Shown: positions 34,842 through 43,697, numbered from the stretch's first letter. The stretch: DNA of 64,000 bases from Haloarcula taiwanensis (GCA_002844335.1 CP019154.1:1798001-1862000), one strand, 5' to 3'. Program-made: numbers and translations. Notes: generated by a model from the letters alone, not told the origin.

Positions 34842-35248
34842 CAAACACAGAAGACCTTCCAGAGGTGAACGGCTACAGCCGCGTCTCGGTGCTCGTCAGC
34901 GCGGTCGTCGGCCTCGTGGTCGCAGGGCTGGCGCTGTTCTGGGCACAGGGATTCAGGCTCGGCTACGAGTCGCTGTACCGGGTCAATCCAAGCGTCGAGG
35001 GCGGCGGTATCGGCGCGGACTGGGTGTTCGGCAACACCATCCCCGCGCTCGATTTCCTCATCGCGCTCATCCACGCGGCCGACGTCATCATGGGCGCGTT
35101 CATCCTCGTGATGGTGTTCATCCACTGGGCGGCGTTCCAGCGGCTCGCCGGCCAGATGCGCGACCCGGGAGAGGACGTGGGCGAGGCCGTCGCGGCCGAC
35201 GGTGGCTCGCCGGCTCCCGGTGAAGGACAGGGAGGTGACAGCTCGTGA
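34838..35248 (+). CDS. two-helix membrane protein inside the fdh operon
   Basis: A 136-residue protein with two membrane helices (VSVLVSAVVGLVVAGLALFWAQ near residues 12-33, and LDFLIALIHAADVIMGAFILVMVFIHW near residues 67-95), a loop between them and a Gly/Asp-rich cytoplasmic-type tail. It contains His and Trp residues in helix 2 (IHAAD, FIHWAAF), so a heme or quinone contact is conceivable. It is coupled to fdhB and to the cytochrome b gene by 4-base overlaps on both sides. Bacterial Fdn operons have no such gene; I do not recognise the family. Confidence 0.75.
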   Translation: MTNTEDLPEVNGYSRVSVLVSAVVGLVVAGLALFWAQGFRLGYESLYRVNPSVEGGGIGADWVFGNTIPALDFLIALIHAADVIMGAFILVMVFIHWAAFQRLAGQMRDPGEDVGEAVAADGGSPAPGEGQGGDSS

Positions 35249-36288
35249 GCAACCTAGACCACGGGAAGTTCACGCGCGTGACGACCCTGTTCCACTCGCT
35301 GCTGGGCCTTGACGTGTTCCTGCTGTTTTTCACCGGCTACGCCATCATGTTCAACGACGAACTGTGGTGGATGCTGACGCTGATGGGCGGGGCCTCCGGT
35401 GTGACGGCGATTCACCGCATCACCGGCATCGGGCTGGTCGCGCTCGTCGTCTTCTGGATCACACTGCAGGTGATCTCCTCGACCGGACGGAGCAACTTCG
35501 CGAAGATTCTCCCGGCGAAAGACGATGTTGACGCGTTCATTCAGGACATCCAGTTCGTGCTCGGCCGGGTCGACGAACGGCACCCGAGCGCCCGGCAGTT
35601 CGCCGGCTACAAGGCCGACGAGGTCCCGCTGCTGTCCTACATCGGCAAGGGCGTCGTGTTCATCTTCTCCATCGAGCTGACCCTGCTTGCGATTTCGGGG
35701 CTGCTCATCTGGAGCAAGACCGGCCTCGCTGCGATGTTCCAGACCAAGGCGGCCGCGATGGCCTTCGTGACGTTCCACGGCCTGCTGGGCGTCATCATGC
35801 TGATGGGGGTCATGTTCCACATCTTCGAGCACGGGATGCACCCCGCCTTCTACCCCGTCGAGACGAAGGCGTTCATCCCCCGGAGCATGGTGCCCGAGCA
35901 CCACGGCGACGACGATGAGGAGCCGGACACCACGGGGATTGAGCGCCTCTCGCTGTCCCCGTCGTGGCGAACGGTCTCGACTGTCTTCGGCGCGATGACC
36001 GTCATCGGCATCGTCTCGGTGCTCATCGGGAGCATCTTCGACGAGGGCTATCCGGTCCCGCGTGAAATTGCCATCGGCGGCGGACCGTCGAGCATCCTGT
36101 TGACCGTCGGTATCAACCTCGGGATGGTCGTGCTCGGCGTCGGCCTCGTGCTCTCGATGTACGGAAACGTCCTTCGCATCCGCTGGGAACAGCAGTTAGA
36201 GCAGGAGCGGGAGCCGACGACTGCGGCCGACGGAGGCGAACCCCAGACCGACGGCGGCCAGCCTGAATCAGACGACACCGAGAACTGA
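35245..36288 (+). CDS. fdhC: formate dehydrogenase gamma subunit, cytochrome b
   Basis: A 347-residue membrane protein starting at a GTG (GTGA overlap). Helices: LLGLDVFLLFFTGYAIMF, ITGIGLVALVVFWITLQV, GKGVVFIFSIELTLLAISGLLIW, TFHGLLGVIMLMGVMFHIFEHG, then two near the C-terminus (VFGAMTVIGIVSVLIGSIF and LLTVGINLGMVVLGVGLVLSMY). Heme-ligand candidates are the His in KFTRVTTLFHSLLG, HRITG, TFHGL and MFHIFEHG. It should anchor FdhAB and reduce the quinone (menaquinone in haloarchaea). The last pair of helices, after an acidic loop, is an addition to the usual four-helix FdnI. Confidence 0.85.
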   Translation: MSNLDHGKFTRVTTLFHSLLGLDVFLLFFTGYAIMFNDELWWMLTLMGGASGVTAIHRITGIGLVALVVFWITLQVISSTGRSNFAKILPAKDDVDAFIQDIQFVLGRVDERHPSARQFAGYKADEVPLLSYIGKGVVFIFSIELTLLAISGLLIWSKTGLAAMFQTKAAAMAFVTFHGLLGVIMLMGVMFHIFEHGMHPAFYPVETKAFIPRSMVPEHHGDDDEEPDTTGIERLSLSPSWRTVSTVFGAMTVIGIVSVLIGSIFDEGYPVPREIAIGGGPSSILLTVGINLGMVVLGVGLVLSMYGNVLRIRWEQQLEQEREPTTAADGGEPQTDGGQPESDDTEN

Positions 36289-36315
36289 CCCGACTGAGAA
36301 CCGTTTTCTGTGCAG

Positions 36316-36714
36316 CTACGCGATGAGTGCCTGTCCTTCCGGCGATAGCTCGACGCCGACATCCTGTCGGGTCTGCTCCTGAATCTGGTTCAGGTTCCGC
36401 GTCAGGACCTTGAGAATGTCTTTGGGTTCCGGATAGACGAGCATGTTGCCGTCGCCGTCCTCCATGACCAGCTGTGTGTCGGAGAGCGCGACCTGATCGC
36501 CCTCGATGCTGGCGACGATGACATCCAGTGCTTCCGCGCCGCCGGGGTCGCCTTCCGTCACCTTCGTGATATAGAGCGCATCAAGCCCGATGAGGTCCTT
36601 GTACTCGCGGACCTGTTCGGCGCAGGCGACCATGTCCTGTGTCACCGCCGTCTTCTGATCATTCCCATGAGCACCCTCGTAGCAGTGTTTACAGATTCGC
36701 AGTTCGAGACGCAT
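36316..36714 (-). CDS. conserved hypothetical protein with a CxxC motif
   Basis: A 132-residue protein starting MRLELRICKHCYEGAHGNDQK; the CKHCYE pair may bind a metal. The rest, YKDLIGLDALYITKVTEGDPGG and LDVIVASIEGDQVALSDTQLV, then PKDILKVLTRNLNQIQEQT, is acidic and mixed alpha/beta. The start at 36714 is chosen because the longer frame is rich in residues rare in its neighbours. It converges with the fdh operon, 27 bases away. The function is unknown. Confidence 0.6.
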   Translation of the reverse strand: MRLELRICKHCYEGAHGNDQKTAVTQDMVACAEQVREYKDLIGLDALYITKVTEGDPGGAEALDVIVASIEGDQVALSDTQLVMEDGDGNMLVYPEPKDILKVLTRNLNQIQEQTRQDVGVELSPEGQALIA

Positions 36715-36803
36715 GTCCCTGACTATGTGACTGTCTCTCATTACCGTTGTGGCGGGGCCGTGCAACCAGTAGTGTTTACTGTACCGCTGTGAAATGATAG
36801 CAT

Positions 36804-36980
36804 ATGGCATCAGCGCTCAACGCGGTGTATCTGGCACTGGTCGTCGTCGTCGGTATCGTCGGAACGCTGTTCGTCGCGAGCATCAGGTCCGCTGACGTGC
36901 AGCCCAGATGGCTCGAACTATCCTCGATTGGGGTCGTCGTGCTGTTCCTGCTGGGGCTGGGCGTCCAGTTCCTCGCGTAA
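36804..36980 (+). CDS. small two-helix membrane protein
   Basis: A 58-residue protein with helices AVYLALVVVVGIVGTLFVA and LSSIGVVVLFLLGLGVQFLA at the C-terminus. It is divergent from the CxxC protein gene by 89 bases, with AT-rich DNA between. Unknown role; its composition and start spacing support a real gene. Confidence 0.55.
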   Translation: MASALNAVYLALVVVVGIVGTLFVASIRSADVQPRWLELSSIGVVVLFLLGLGVQFLA

Positions 36981-37648
36981 CTGCACACCTCGATCTGACA
37001 CGCCACTGCTGAAGCGATAGCTATAGCGTGTCCTTCCCTGCGCAAAATATACAGACAGATGAGTGGTAATATATCTCAGTACCAGTAGAATATAGTTGTC
37101 TCTATCCAAAACTCGAATATATTTCGCGCTATTTGCATCTACGCTGCTGTGTTAGTACTATATTTCGAAAAATTGTGTCTAAAACAGATATTCAGACGTA
37201 CTACATCGAAATTCGGTGTGTTTAGCTACTACTTGGAACATATCCAGTGATACGAAACGCGTAATCGATGTGTCTCAGTTAGCGTAACAGTAGTACATCC
37301 ATTATTGAGATACGGACTACGGCAGAGTCATGGTAGCATCCAGTACCGACCGATGTACGATGACGTTGACAACCGTTCACTCATACGGAACAATACGCAG
37401 AGACACCGGTTATCAGCCAACGCTACGAACTAACAGTATCCAATGAAAGCAGGGGCTCGTGTCCCCTTACGGGTGTTATGTGACGATATAATACGTGGCA
37501 AACGCTTACGTGCACTTCGAGTTCTCCCTTGACCGGTCTGTGTTGTGCTACAATCGCTGTCCGAGTACGGCCGTGTTGTCGAAAGTACGCTGCTCAAGCG
37601 TGGCGTCCACAGGATTGTACTATCGTTCCCCGTCGCTGAACACTGCCG
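36981..37648. other. 668-base AT-rich intergenic region
   Basis: I see no gene here. The stretch is far richer in A/T than the flanking genes (many TATA-like strings between 37025 and 37250). The longest ATG frame, 37331-37447, encodes about 38 residues without homology I recognise. It may be the scar of a lost element, or hold an unannotated RNA. Confidence 0.5.
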
Positions 37649-38413
37649 TCACGAATAGGTGACGTTCAGCTCAATCACGTTGGCGACTTCCAGTACTTTC
37701 TGCGGGAGTTCCTCGCGGAACCGATCGCCACGGAACCGATTGGTCGGTCCCGAGACGCTGATCGCACCGAGAATGTCGTCATCGTGGTTGAGCACTGGGG
37801 CAGCGACGCAGCGAAGCCCTTCGAGACGCTCTTCGTCGTCGAAAGCGACGCCGCGCTCCCGAACGTCCGCTAACTCTTGCTCCAGCTCCGCTCTGGTGCG
37901 TATCGACTTGCTGGCCTCCCCACCGAGTCCGTGGCGGTCGACGATTGCATCAATCCGTTCGGTCGGCATGTGTGCGAGAATCGCTTTTCCGAGCGCTGTC
38001 GTATGAAGCGGAACGCGCGTTCCGACGTGGGCCTTGACCTGCACGGCTTTGTCTCCCCGAGCGCGGTACAGGTATGACCCGCGGCCGTGTTCTTCGACAA
38101 GAATATTCGCGAGTTCGCCGGTTTCTGCAGCCAGCCGATCAACTTCTGGCTTCGCAATCTCGAACAGTTTCTCCCGGTGACGGGCGTACGCGCCCAGTTC
38201 CAGGAATCGGAGTCCGACCTCGTACACGCCGTCTCTGTTGACAACGTACTCTTCTTGCTCCAGCGTGCTCAAGTAGTTGTGAACCGTGCTCTTCGGGATG
38301 CCGAGGTGCTGTGCCAGTTCGGTGACTCCGGCCCCATCGAGGTCTTTCAGTGCGTCAAGCACCTCGAATGTCGTCTCGGCGGATTTGACTGGGTTTTGAG
38401 CGGTCTTTGCCAT
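37649..38413 (-). CDS. IclR family transcriptional regulator
   Basis: A 254-residue regulator: an N-terminal winged helix (SAETTFEVLDALKDLDGAGV, LAQHLGIPKSTVHNYLSTLEQEEYV) and the IclR effector domain (LYRARGDKAVQVKAHVGTRVPLHTTALGKAILAH, then FDDEERLEGLRCVAAPVLNHDDDILGAISVSGP). A TATA-like TTTAATA (38436-38442, minus strand) lies about 25 bases before the ATG, so the transcript is probably leaderless. The FAH-family enzyme is the next gene upstream in the same direction. In Haloferax the pentose regulator XacR is also IclR-type, so control of sugar-acid degradation is plausible. Confidence 0.92.
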   Translation of the reverse strand: MAKTAQNPVKSAETTFEVLDALKDLDGAGVTELAQHLGIPKSTVHNYLSTLEQEEYVVNRDGVYEVGLRFLELGAYARHREKLFEIAKPEVDRLAAETGELANILVEEHGRGSYLYRARGDKAVQVKAHVGTRVPLHTTALGKAILAHMPTERIDAIVDRHGLGGEASKSIRTRAELEQELADVRERGVAFDDEERLEGLRCVAAPVLNHDDDILGAISVSGPTNRFRGDRFREELPQKVLEVANVIELNVTYS

Positions 38414-38737
38414 ACCCGGTCATGGTACGCCCTCGTATTAAACAGTTGTTCAAACATCTGGGACAGAGCGGTGGCTTCGACGGCACACTGGTCCCGGTCA
38501 TGGCATATCAATAGCACCTCATTGCAGACTGTAGCGCGTCTGTTTCGGCCGATTGTCGCAGACAGCGATACCCACGGCGCGGGCAGTCAAATGAAGTGTA
38601 ATAACTCCGTCGGCGCACATCCCTACCAGACCCACACACAGGCGCACAATCGAAATCAAGCCGAGGGGTGAGCGGGGTATCACGCTGTGACACCCTATCC
38701 AAAGCGGGTACTGACCCGTGCTCGGTCCGATGGTCGC
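38414..38737. promoter_or_regulatory. 324-base region upstream of iclR with promoter and small palindrome
   Basis: Contains the minus-strand TATA-like element 38436-38442 and, just upstream of it, the small inverted repeat TGTT-CA-AACA (38447-38456), placed where a repressor would block TFB/TBP. The rest shows no gene. IclR autoregulation is inference. Confidence 0.45.
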
Positions 38738-39601
38738 TCAGACGACTGTAACGGGATTTTTCAGCGTTCCGATGGACTCGATGTCGATAGTGACTTCATC
38801 TCCCTCCTGCAGCGTGAAATCGTCGTCGGGAACGAGCGAAGTACCGGTGAGTAGCACTGACAGCTCGGGGACTGCGTTGTGTGCGGTGTAGTACGAAACG
38901 AGTTCCTCGCAGGTGCGTTTCATCTCGCTGGTGTTGGTCTCGCCGTGATAGACACGGTCGCCGCCGCGGTGAATCGACATCGAGAGCGTCAGCGAGTGCG
39001 GGTCCTCGATATCCGTGGCGACGGCCGGGCCGACCGAACAACAGCGGTCGTACACCTTAGCCTGGGGCAGATACAGCGGGTTCTGCCCCTCGATAGACCG
39101 ACTGCTCATGTCGTTACCGACAGTGTAGCCGACGATTTCTCCTTCGTAGAGAACAACCGCGAGCTCAGGCTCGGGCACGTCCCAGTCTGAGTCGGCTCGG
39201 ATACCGACCGCTTCGCCGGGACCGACAGTCCGATTCGGCGTCGATTTGAAGAATATCTCCGGTCGCTCCGCGTCGTACACGTCGAGGTACATCTCGGGCG
39301 TGTCGCTTTCCTCCGTCCGCGCTTCTTCGCTGATCTGGTATGTCACGCCAGCGGCCCAGACTTCGTCGGCAGTAACGGGATCGGTCGCATCTGCTCCGAG
39401 CCGCTGTTCGGACACTGCCTCGGCAGCATCGAGGTGGCGGGCGCTGAGTTCGTCCGGCGGGGTCTCCGCAATCGACGATGATTTGAGGAGGTCACGGAAC
39501 GTTCGGAGCTGGGGCTTGACGCTGGTCAAATCGTACGTACTGTCCCCAGTTTCGACCGCTAACCGCTGTGAGTTCCCGTCGCGTAGCTGGTAGTATCTCA
39601 T
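38738..39601 (-). CDS. fumarylacetoacetate hydrolase family protein, KdaD/XacE-like dehydratase
   Basis: A 287-residue FAH-fold enzyme. The core shows VWAAGVTYQISEEAR, a YDAERPEIFFKSTPNRTVGPGE segment, the metal-site EPELAVVLYEGEIVGYTVGNDMSSR (E-x-E...D pattern), and QAKVYDRCCSVGPAV. The N-terminal part and YDAERPEIFFK-type segment look more like 2-keto-3-deoxy-pentonate dehydratases (archaeal KdaD, haloarchaeal XacE) than like acylpyruvases, which fits the IclR neighbour. The Met at 39601 is preferred over one 12 bases upstream because the family starts MRYYQ. The other pentose pathway genes are not in this window. Confidence 0.78.
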   Translation of the reverse strand: MRYYQLRDGNSQRLAVETGDSTYDLTSVKPQLRTFRDLLKSSSIAETPPDELSARHLDAAEAVSEQRLGADATDPVTADEVWAAGVTYQISEEARTEESDTPEMYLDVYDAERPEIFFKSTPNRTVGPGEAVGIRADSDWDVPEPELAVVLYEGEIVGYTVGNDMSSRSIEGQNPLYLPQAKVYDRCCSVGPAVATDIEDPHSLTLSMSIHRGGDRVYHGETNTSEMKRTCEELVSYYTAHNAVPELSVLLTGTSLVPDDDFTLQEGDEVTIDIESIGTLKNPVTVV

Positions 39602-40135
39602 ACAGAGATGCAAACTGCAACACTACATGAATCTTGTGCTGCCAACGGTATGGCTCTTGCCTGTCGTAAGACCGCACTGATATTTGCTGTGGAAGGCGGC
39701 TATCCGGTGGTAGGCAAGTAATTGGGCGCAACCACTATGTTCCACAGAGCTACACACGCCCAACTTCCTGCCGTCGGGCAACAACCACCTTTCAATCAGG
39801 CGGATCTCTGTTCAGCAATACGGAACACTGCGAATGACAGACGTACATACGTTATTCTGATATCCCAGTGTGTGTCGTGAGACCCAGCAGCTCAGTTCCT
39901 ATTCGAGGCACAGGTGTTTGAGTGATAGCATTACGGCTTTCAATCCGCCACCACCTTTGTAATGTCCATTTGCAACAAGTCACAAGCAATAGATAAATCG
40001 CACGCGAATTCTGCAAGCACTGCCCACACGGTTACAACCACACTCGGACTTTTCTGATCCATATTCGAGTATACAAGCAGATATTATCGACATATGTCAT
40101 TGCTAGACTGGATACAGCGTTTTTAATATCAATTC
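39602..40135. other. 534-base intergenic region, low GC in part
   Basis: No gene or RNA could be supported. It contains the divergent and upstream DNA of the FAH gene and the 3' side of the methyltransferase gene, with scattered AT-rich runs (for example 40040-40130). No inverted repeats long enough to suggest an IS end were seen. Confidence 0.45.
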
Positions 40136-40738
40136 TCACTTGGGAACCCGAAAAATCCGAACAGTATCGCGCTTTCCATCTATCGAATCCACTTCGATAA
40201 GTCCACAGTCTGTGAACACCGCCTTCCAGTCCCGATAGTACAGCGGGACGTTGTCATCGACGTAGTTTACTTCACCTGCGTCGCCACCTTCGTTCTCGAC
40301 GGTGATTAGCAGATCGTCCACAATCCGTGCCAGTTCCTCGAACGCCCAGTCGACATCCGGATGGAGGTGCTGGAGGGTTTCGACTGAAAAAACGGCATCG
40401 TACGTGTCATCCGCGACATCCGTGACGAAGTCCTCGATAGCCATCGCGTGGAACGAACCGTCGGCCGCGAGTTCGGGATACGTCTCGGCAAGGATGTCCA
40501 GCGCGTCGGCGTTGATATCGACTCCGGTTAGATCAGAGTAGCCAGCGTCGGACAATGCGGCGAGGTGCCGCCCGGAACTGCACCCGACCTCTAGAATAGC
40601 CGCGTCTCGCTCGACATGCTCTGCAAGTATCGACTGCACCAGCTCACTCGTCTCGTCCGCTCCATAGTAGGCATAATACGCGGGAGAGTACTCGCCGGAC
40701 CGGTCGGCCCACTCCTCGCGAATGTCGGTAGAGTCCAC
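40136..40738 (-). CDS. class I SAM-dependent methyltransferase
   Basis: A 200-residue enzyme with the SAM fold: AAILEVGCSSGRHLAALS (motif I, ExGCxxG), LTGVDINADALDIL (acidic motif II), YDAVFSVETLQHLHPD (motif IV/V). The acceptor is unknown. The GTG at 40738 is used; upstream codons in the long frame are Arg/Ser-rich and atypical. It is divergent from the acyl-CoA synthetase gene with under 60 bases between the starts, so the two share a regulatory region. Confidence 0.82.
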   Translation of the reverse strand: MDSTDIREEWADRSGEYSPAYYAYYGADETSELVQSILAEHVERDAAILEVGCSSGRHLAALSDAGYSDLTGVDINADALDILAETYPELAADGSFHAMAIEDFVTDVADDTYDAVFSVETLQHLHPDVDWAFEELARIVDDLLITVENEGGDAGEVNYVDDNVPLYYRDWKAVFTDCGLIEVDSIDGKRDTVRIFRVPK

Positions 40739-40791
40739 GGTCAACTCGGGTGGGGAAGACGGAAAGTTCTGCCGGAACGGTCGTGATGACC

Positions 40792-42507
40792 ATGACCGAA
40801 AGACGCAACAGCCACCCAGACGACCAGCATGCCATGGGCTGGACAGTGATGCCGGACTTCGAGGGACACGACGAGGCACGCGAGCAGTTCACCTGGGAAC
40901 TGCCGGAGTCGTACAATCCGGCCGTCGACTTCCTGCAAAAACACGACGACCCCGAACGGGTAGCGCTCGAACAGGCGTACCCCGACGGGCGACGCGAACA
41001 GTACACGTTCCGCGAACTGGACGCGCTATCGGACCGGTTCGCGACTGGGTTGGCTGGGCTCGGCGTTGAGGCTGGCGACCGAGTCGGTGTCGTCGTGCCA
41101 CAGAAGCCACAGAACCCGGTTACGCACCTGGCGAACTGGAAGCTCGGAGCCGTGTCGGTTCCGCTGACGGTCCTGTTCGGCACGGACGCGCTCCAGTACC
41201 GACTGGACGACGCCGGCACGAACGTCGCGATTATCGATCCGGCCGTGCGTGACGACATCGACGCAGTTCGGGATGCCTGTCCGGCGCTGGAACACGTCGT
41301 CGAAATCGAAACCGACGCGCCGGCGGGTGATGTCCACGCCTTCGAGGATGTGCTCGCCGCGCCGGAAAACACCGACATCGAACCCTACGAGTCCACGCCG
41401 GACACCGATACAGCGATACTGTACACGAGCGGGTCGACCGGGCCGCCGAAGGGCGTCCGCCACTCCCACGCGCTCTGGCTCGGGCGCGCGGCGGCGGCGT
41501 ACAACTTCTTCGACCAGGGACTCGGCCCGGACGCGACCGTCTGGACGCCCGCGGACTGGGCCTGGGGCGCAGCGCTGGGCGGGACGCTCTTTGCGACGTG
41601 GCACCACGGCGGGACCGTCGTCGGCTACCCCGCTTCGGGCTTTGACCCCGACGAAGCGTTCGGCCTGCTCTCGGAGTTCGGCGTCACCCGGTCGTTCGTG
41701 CCCGCGACGGCCCTCCGGATGCTGATGGACGTCGAGAACCCGACGGCGACGTACGACCTCGACGTCGAGACCATCGCCGTCGGCGGCGAGTCGCTGACGC
41801 CGGAAATCGTCGACTGGGTGGCCGAGACGTTCGACTCGGTCACCATCAACGAGTTCTACGGGCAGACGGAACTGAACCTCGTCGTCGCCAACAACTCGAA
41901 CTGGTTCGACACCCGGCCCGGCAGCATGGGCAAGCTGCTGCCGGGCTATGACCTGGCGATTCTGGACCCCGAGGCCGCCGACCGCGGCGTCGCCGACCCC
42001 GTTCCGGCCGGCGACCTCGGCGAGATAGCGCTGCGCCCCCACGACCGCTCGGTGTTCTTCGACGAGTACTGGAACATGCCCGAAAAGACGGCGGCCAAGG
42101 AGGTCGAGGGCTGGTTCGTCACCGGCGACCTGGCCCGGCAGGACGACGACGGCTACGTCTGGTTCAAATCGCGCAAGGACGACGTCATCATCACGAGCGG
42201 CTACCGCGTCGGGCCGACGGAGGTCGAGAGCGCGATTCTCGAACACCCCGACGTGGTCCAGGCCGGCGTCATCGGCGTCCCCGACGACACGCGCGGGGAA
42301 ATCATCAAGGCCTACGTCGAGACGGCCGCGGACGCGCCGGCACGGGAGACGCTCCGGTCGGAAATCGAGTCCGTCGTTCGGGACCACCTCGCCGAGTACG
42401 AGTACCCCCGCGAAATCGAGTTCGCAGACGCGTTGCCACAGACGACCAGCGGGAAAATCCGGCGCACAGAACTCCAGGAGTGGCACGCCGACGGCGAGTC
42501 ATCGTAG
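40792..42507 (+). CDS. AMP-forming acyl-CoA synthetase
   Basis: A 571-residue ANL-superfamily enzyme: AILYTSGSTGPPKGVRHSHA (P-loop-like A3 motif), FVPATALRMLMDV, INEFYGQTELNLVVANN (A5), VTGDLARQDDDGYVWFKSRKDDVIITSGYRVGP (A7-A8; shown in parts) and QTTSGKIRRTEL with the catalytic Lys. It forms acyl-AMP and then acyl-CoA. The overall pattern (WTPADWAWGAALGG) is closer to medium-chain/benzoate-type and archaeal acetyl/propionyl-CoA ligases than to long-chain ones. An alternative ATG lies 6 bases upstream (40786). Confidence 0.92.
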   Translation: MTERRNSHPDDQHAMGWTVMPDFEGHDEAREQFTWELPESYNPAVDFLQKHDDPERVALEQAYPDGRREQYTFRELDALSDRFATGLAGLGVEAGDRVGVVVPQKPQNPVTHLANWKLGAVSVPLTVLFGTDALQYRLDDAGTNVAIIDPAVRDDIDAVRDACPALEHVVEIETDAPAGDVHAFEDVLAAPENTDIEPYESTPDTDTAILYTSGSTGPPKGVRHSHALWLGRAAAAYNFFDQGLGPDATVWTPADWAWGAALGGTLFATWHHGGTVVGYPASGFDPDEAFGLLSEFGVTRSFVPATALRMLMDVENPTATYDLDVETIAVGGESLTPEIVDWVAETFDSVTINEFYGQTELNLVVANNSNWFDTRPGSMGKLLPGYDLAILDPEAADRGVADPVPAGDLGEIALRPHDRSVFFDEYWNMPEKTAAKEVEGWFVTGDLARQDDDGYVWFKSRKDDVIITSGYRVGPTEVESAILEHPDVVQAGVIGVPDDTRGEIIKAYVETAADAPARETLRSEIESVVRDHLAEYEYPREIEFADALPQTTSGKIRRTELQEWHADGESS

Positions 42508-42892
42508 CTTTCGGGACCGAACAGTCACTTGGTGCCGAAATCGGTGAAGTGAACACCACATCTGGGACGCTGTGTTCGTATCCTGGTTTTCTATCGATGC
42601 GTCGGCATAAATGCCTGAACCCATCACGGATTATGTTCAGAAATTGCGGTTTATGAGCAATATATAGTAATAAATACCGTCATTATACGCTTAAATACGA
42701 AATACGACACCAAATTAACGGCGCTTGGAGACTCTAACGCAATACGGATTCGAGACACCGGTCAGTTACCTGTCGATAGCACGGTTCCCGGCACAATCTA
42801 CTCCAAAACACGGCTGCTCTACTGGCGCGCCGACAGAGCCTCCGGCGGTGTGCCTATACGACACTGGTTGTCGGTGCAGAAAGTATGAATGA
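42508..42892. other. 385-base AT-rich gap before the SRP RNA
   Basis: Contains very AT-rich DNA at about 42600-42720 (TTTATGAGCAATATATAGTAA-type composition) and no supported gene. The right end would hold the SRP RNA transcription end; a terminator is not obvious. Confidence 0.45.
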
Positions 42893-43199
42893 AACGGACA
42901 GCCAGGATAGCCCGGCGTTCGGACGCGGGTAATCCCGTTTGCCTCCTCCACCCCGCGACCCCACGAGCGACGGGTGTTCGATGGTCCGCTGCTCACTTCC
43001 GTGCCTGGCGGGGTGCCATCGTTTAACCACGTGGGCACACCCCTGCAGGTGCGACCACGCGGACCGCCGTCCCCGTGGGACGAGGCTTCCACGTTAGCTT
43101 ACGGGGTCCACGTCCGTCAGACCGGACGCCCCCGGTGTTCGGTCCCCGCTCAAGACCACAGTGCGGGCGAGGAGGGGGGCCTAGCCCCCCGACCTAGTC
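42893..43199 (-). ncRNA. ffs: archaeal 7S SRP RNA
   Basis: About 305 bases on the minus strand. The S-domain helix 8 signature reads GCCAGGCACGGAAGUGAGC at about 43010-42992, the conserved SRP19/SRP54 site. The Alu side has the UGUNR turn (UGUGG at 43160-43156) between the GGGGGGCUAGGCCCCCC hairpin and GC-rich stems. The 5' segment CUAGG pairs with CCUGG near the 3' end (helix 1). This RNA scaffolds the signal recognition particle. Ends are estimated to within about 5-10 bases. Confidence 0.9.
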
Positions 43200-43222
43200 C
43201 ATCTGAAACTCCGCCGCCACCC

Positions 43223-43229
43223 CATAAGG
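43223..43229 (-). promoter_or_regulatory. TATA-like box of the SRP RNA gene
   Basis: CTTATGG on the minus strand lies about 25-28 bases before the predicted RNA start near 43199, the standard archaeal spacing. Confidence 0.55.
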
Positions 43230-43283
43230 GCCTTTCGGATGCGCCCACAGACCGCTGGACGACGACCCAGTGGGCAGACGGGC

Positions 43284-43697
43284 CTACAGCAGGTCCAGCG
43301 CCCGCGCGAACCACGTGCCACCGAGCGGGATGAGACAGCCGACGGCGACAACGCCCCAGCGGTGATGTTCCATCAGCGTTGACTCGGTCAGCCCCAACAC
43401 GAGGCTCTCGGGGACGGTGACCGCCCAGAGGAGACTCAAAGCGACGATGAACACGCCCATGCCGATGCTCGCGCCCGCCGCGACGCTCGGGTCCGACCGC
43501 CCCTCGCGGCCGGCCGCCAGCACGATAATGCAGACGAGCGCGAACACGCCCGGCAACAGCGGGGACAACGCCCCCGAGTTGTAGTACGCTCCCACGGCGC
43601 TCGCGGTCTCGACGAGGCCGTACGGAACCGCGAGCGCAAGGAGATACAGAACGCAGCCGACGATGCCGACAGTTGGAGCGAGCCGCAGGTCGTCCAT
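43284..43697 (-). CDS. four-helix membrane protein
   Basis: A 137-residue protein with about four membrane helices (TVGIVGCVLYLLALAVPYGL, LSPLLPGVFALVCIIVLAAG, GASIGMGVFIVALSLLWAV, WGVVAVGCLIPLGGTWFA). It lies immediately upstream of the SRP RNA on the same strand, 55 bases before its promoter. It is a family of haloarchaeal membrane proteins of unknown function; membership is a guess by composition. Confidence 0.65.
   Translation of the reverse strand: MDDLRLAPTVGIVGCVLYLLALAVPYGLVETASAVGAYYNSGALSPLLPGVFALVCIIVLAAGREGRSDPSVAAGASIGMGVFIVALSLLWAVTVPESLVLGLTESTLMEHHRWGVVAVGCLIPLGGTWFARALDLL

Noticed and set aside
37331-37447. Short ATG frame in the 668-base AT-rich gap
   Set aside because: No homology, no promoter at the right distance and atypical codon use.
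43284-43333. Possible extension of the SRP RNA upstream of 43200
   Set aside because: The TATA-like box at 43223-43229 and the helix 1 pairing fix the 5' end near 43199.
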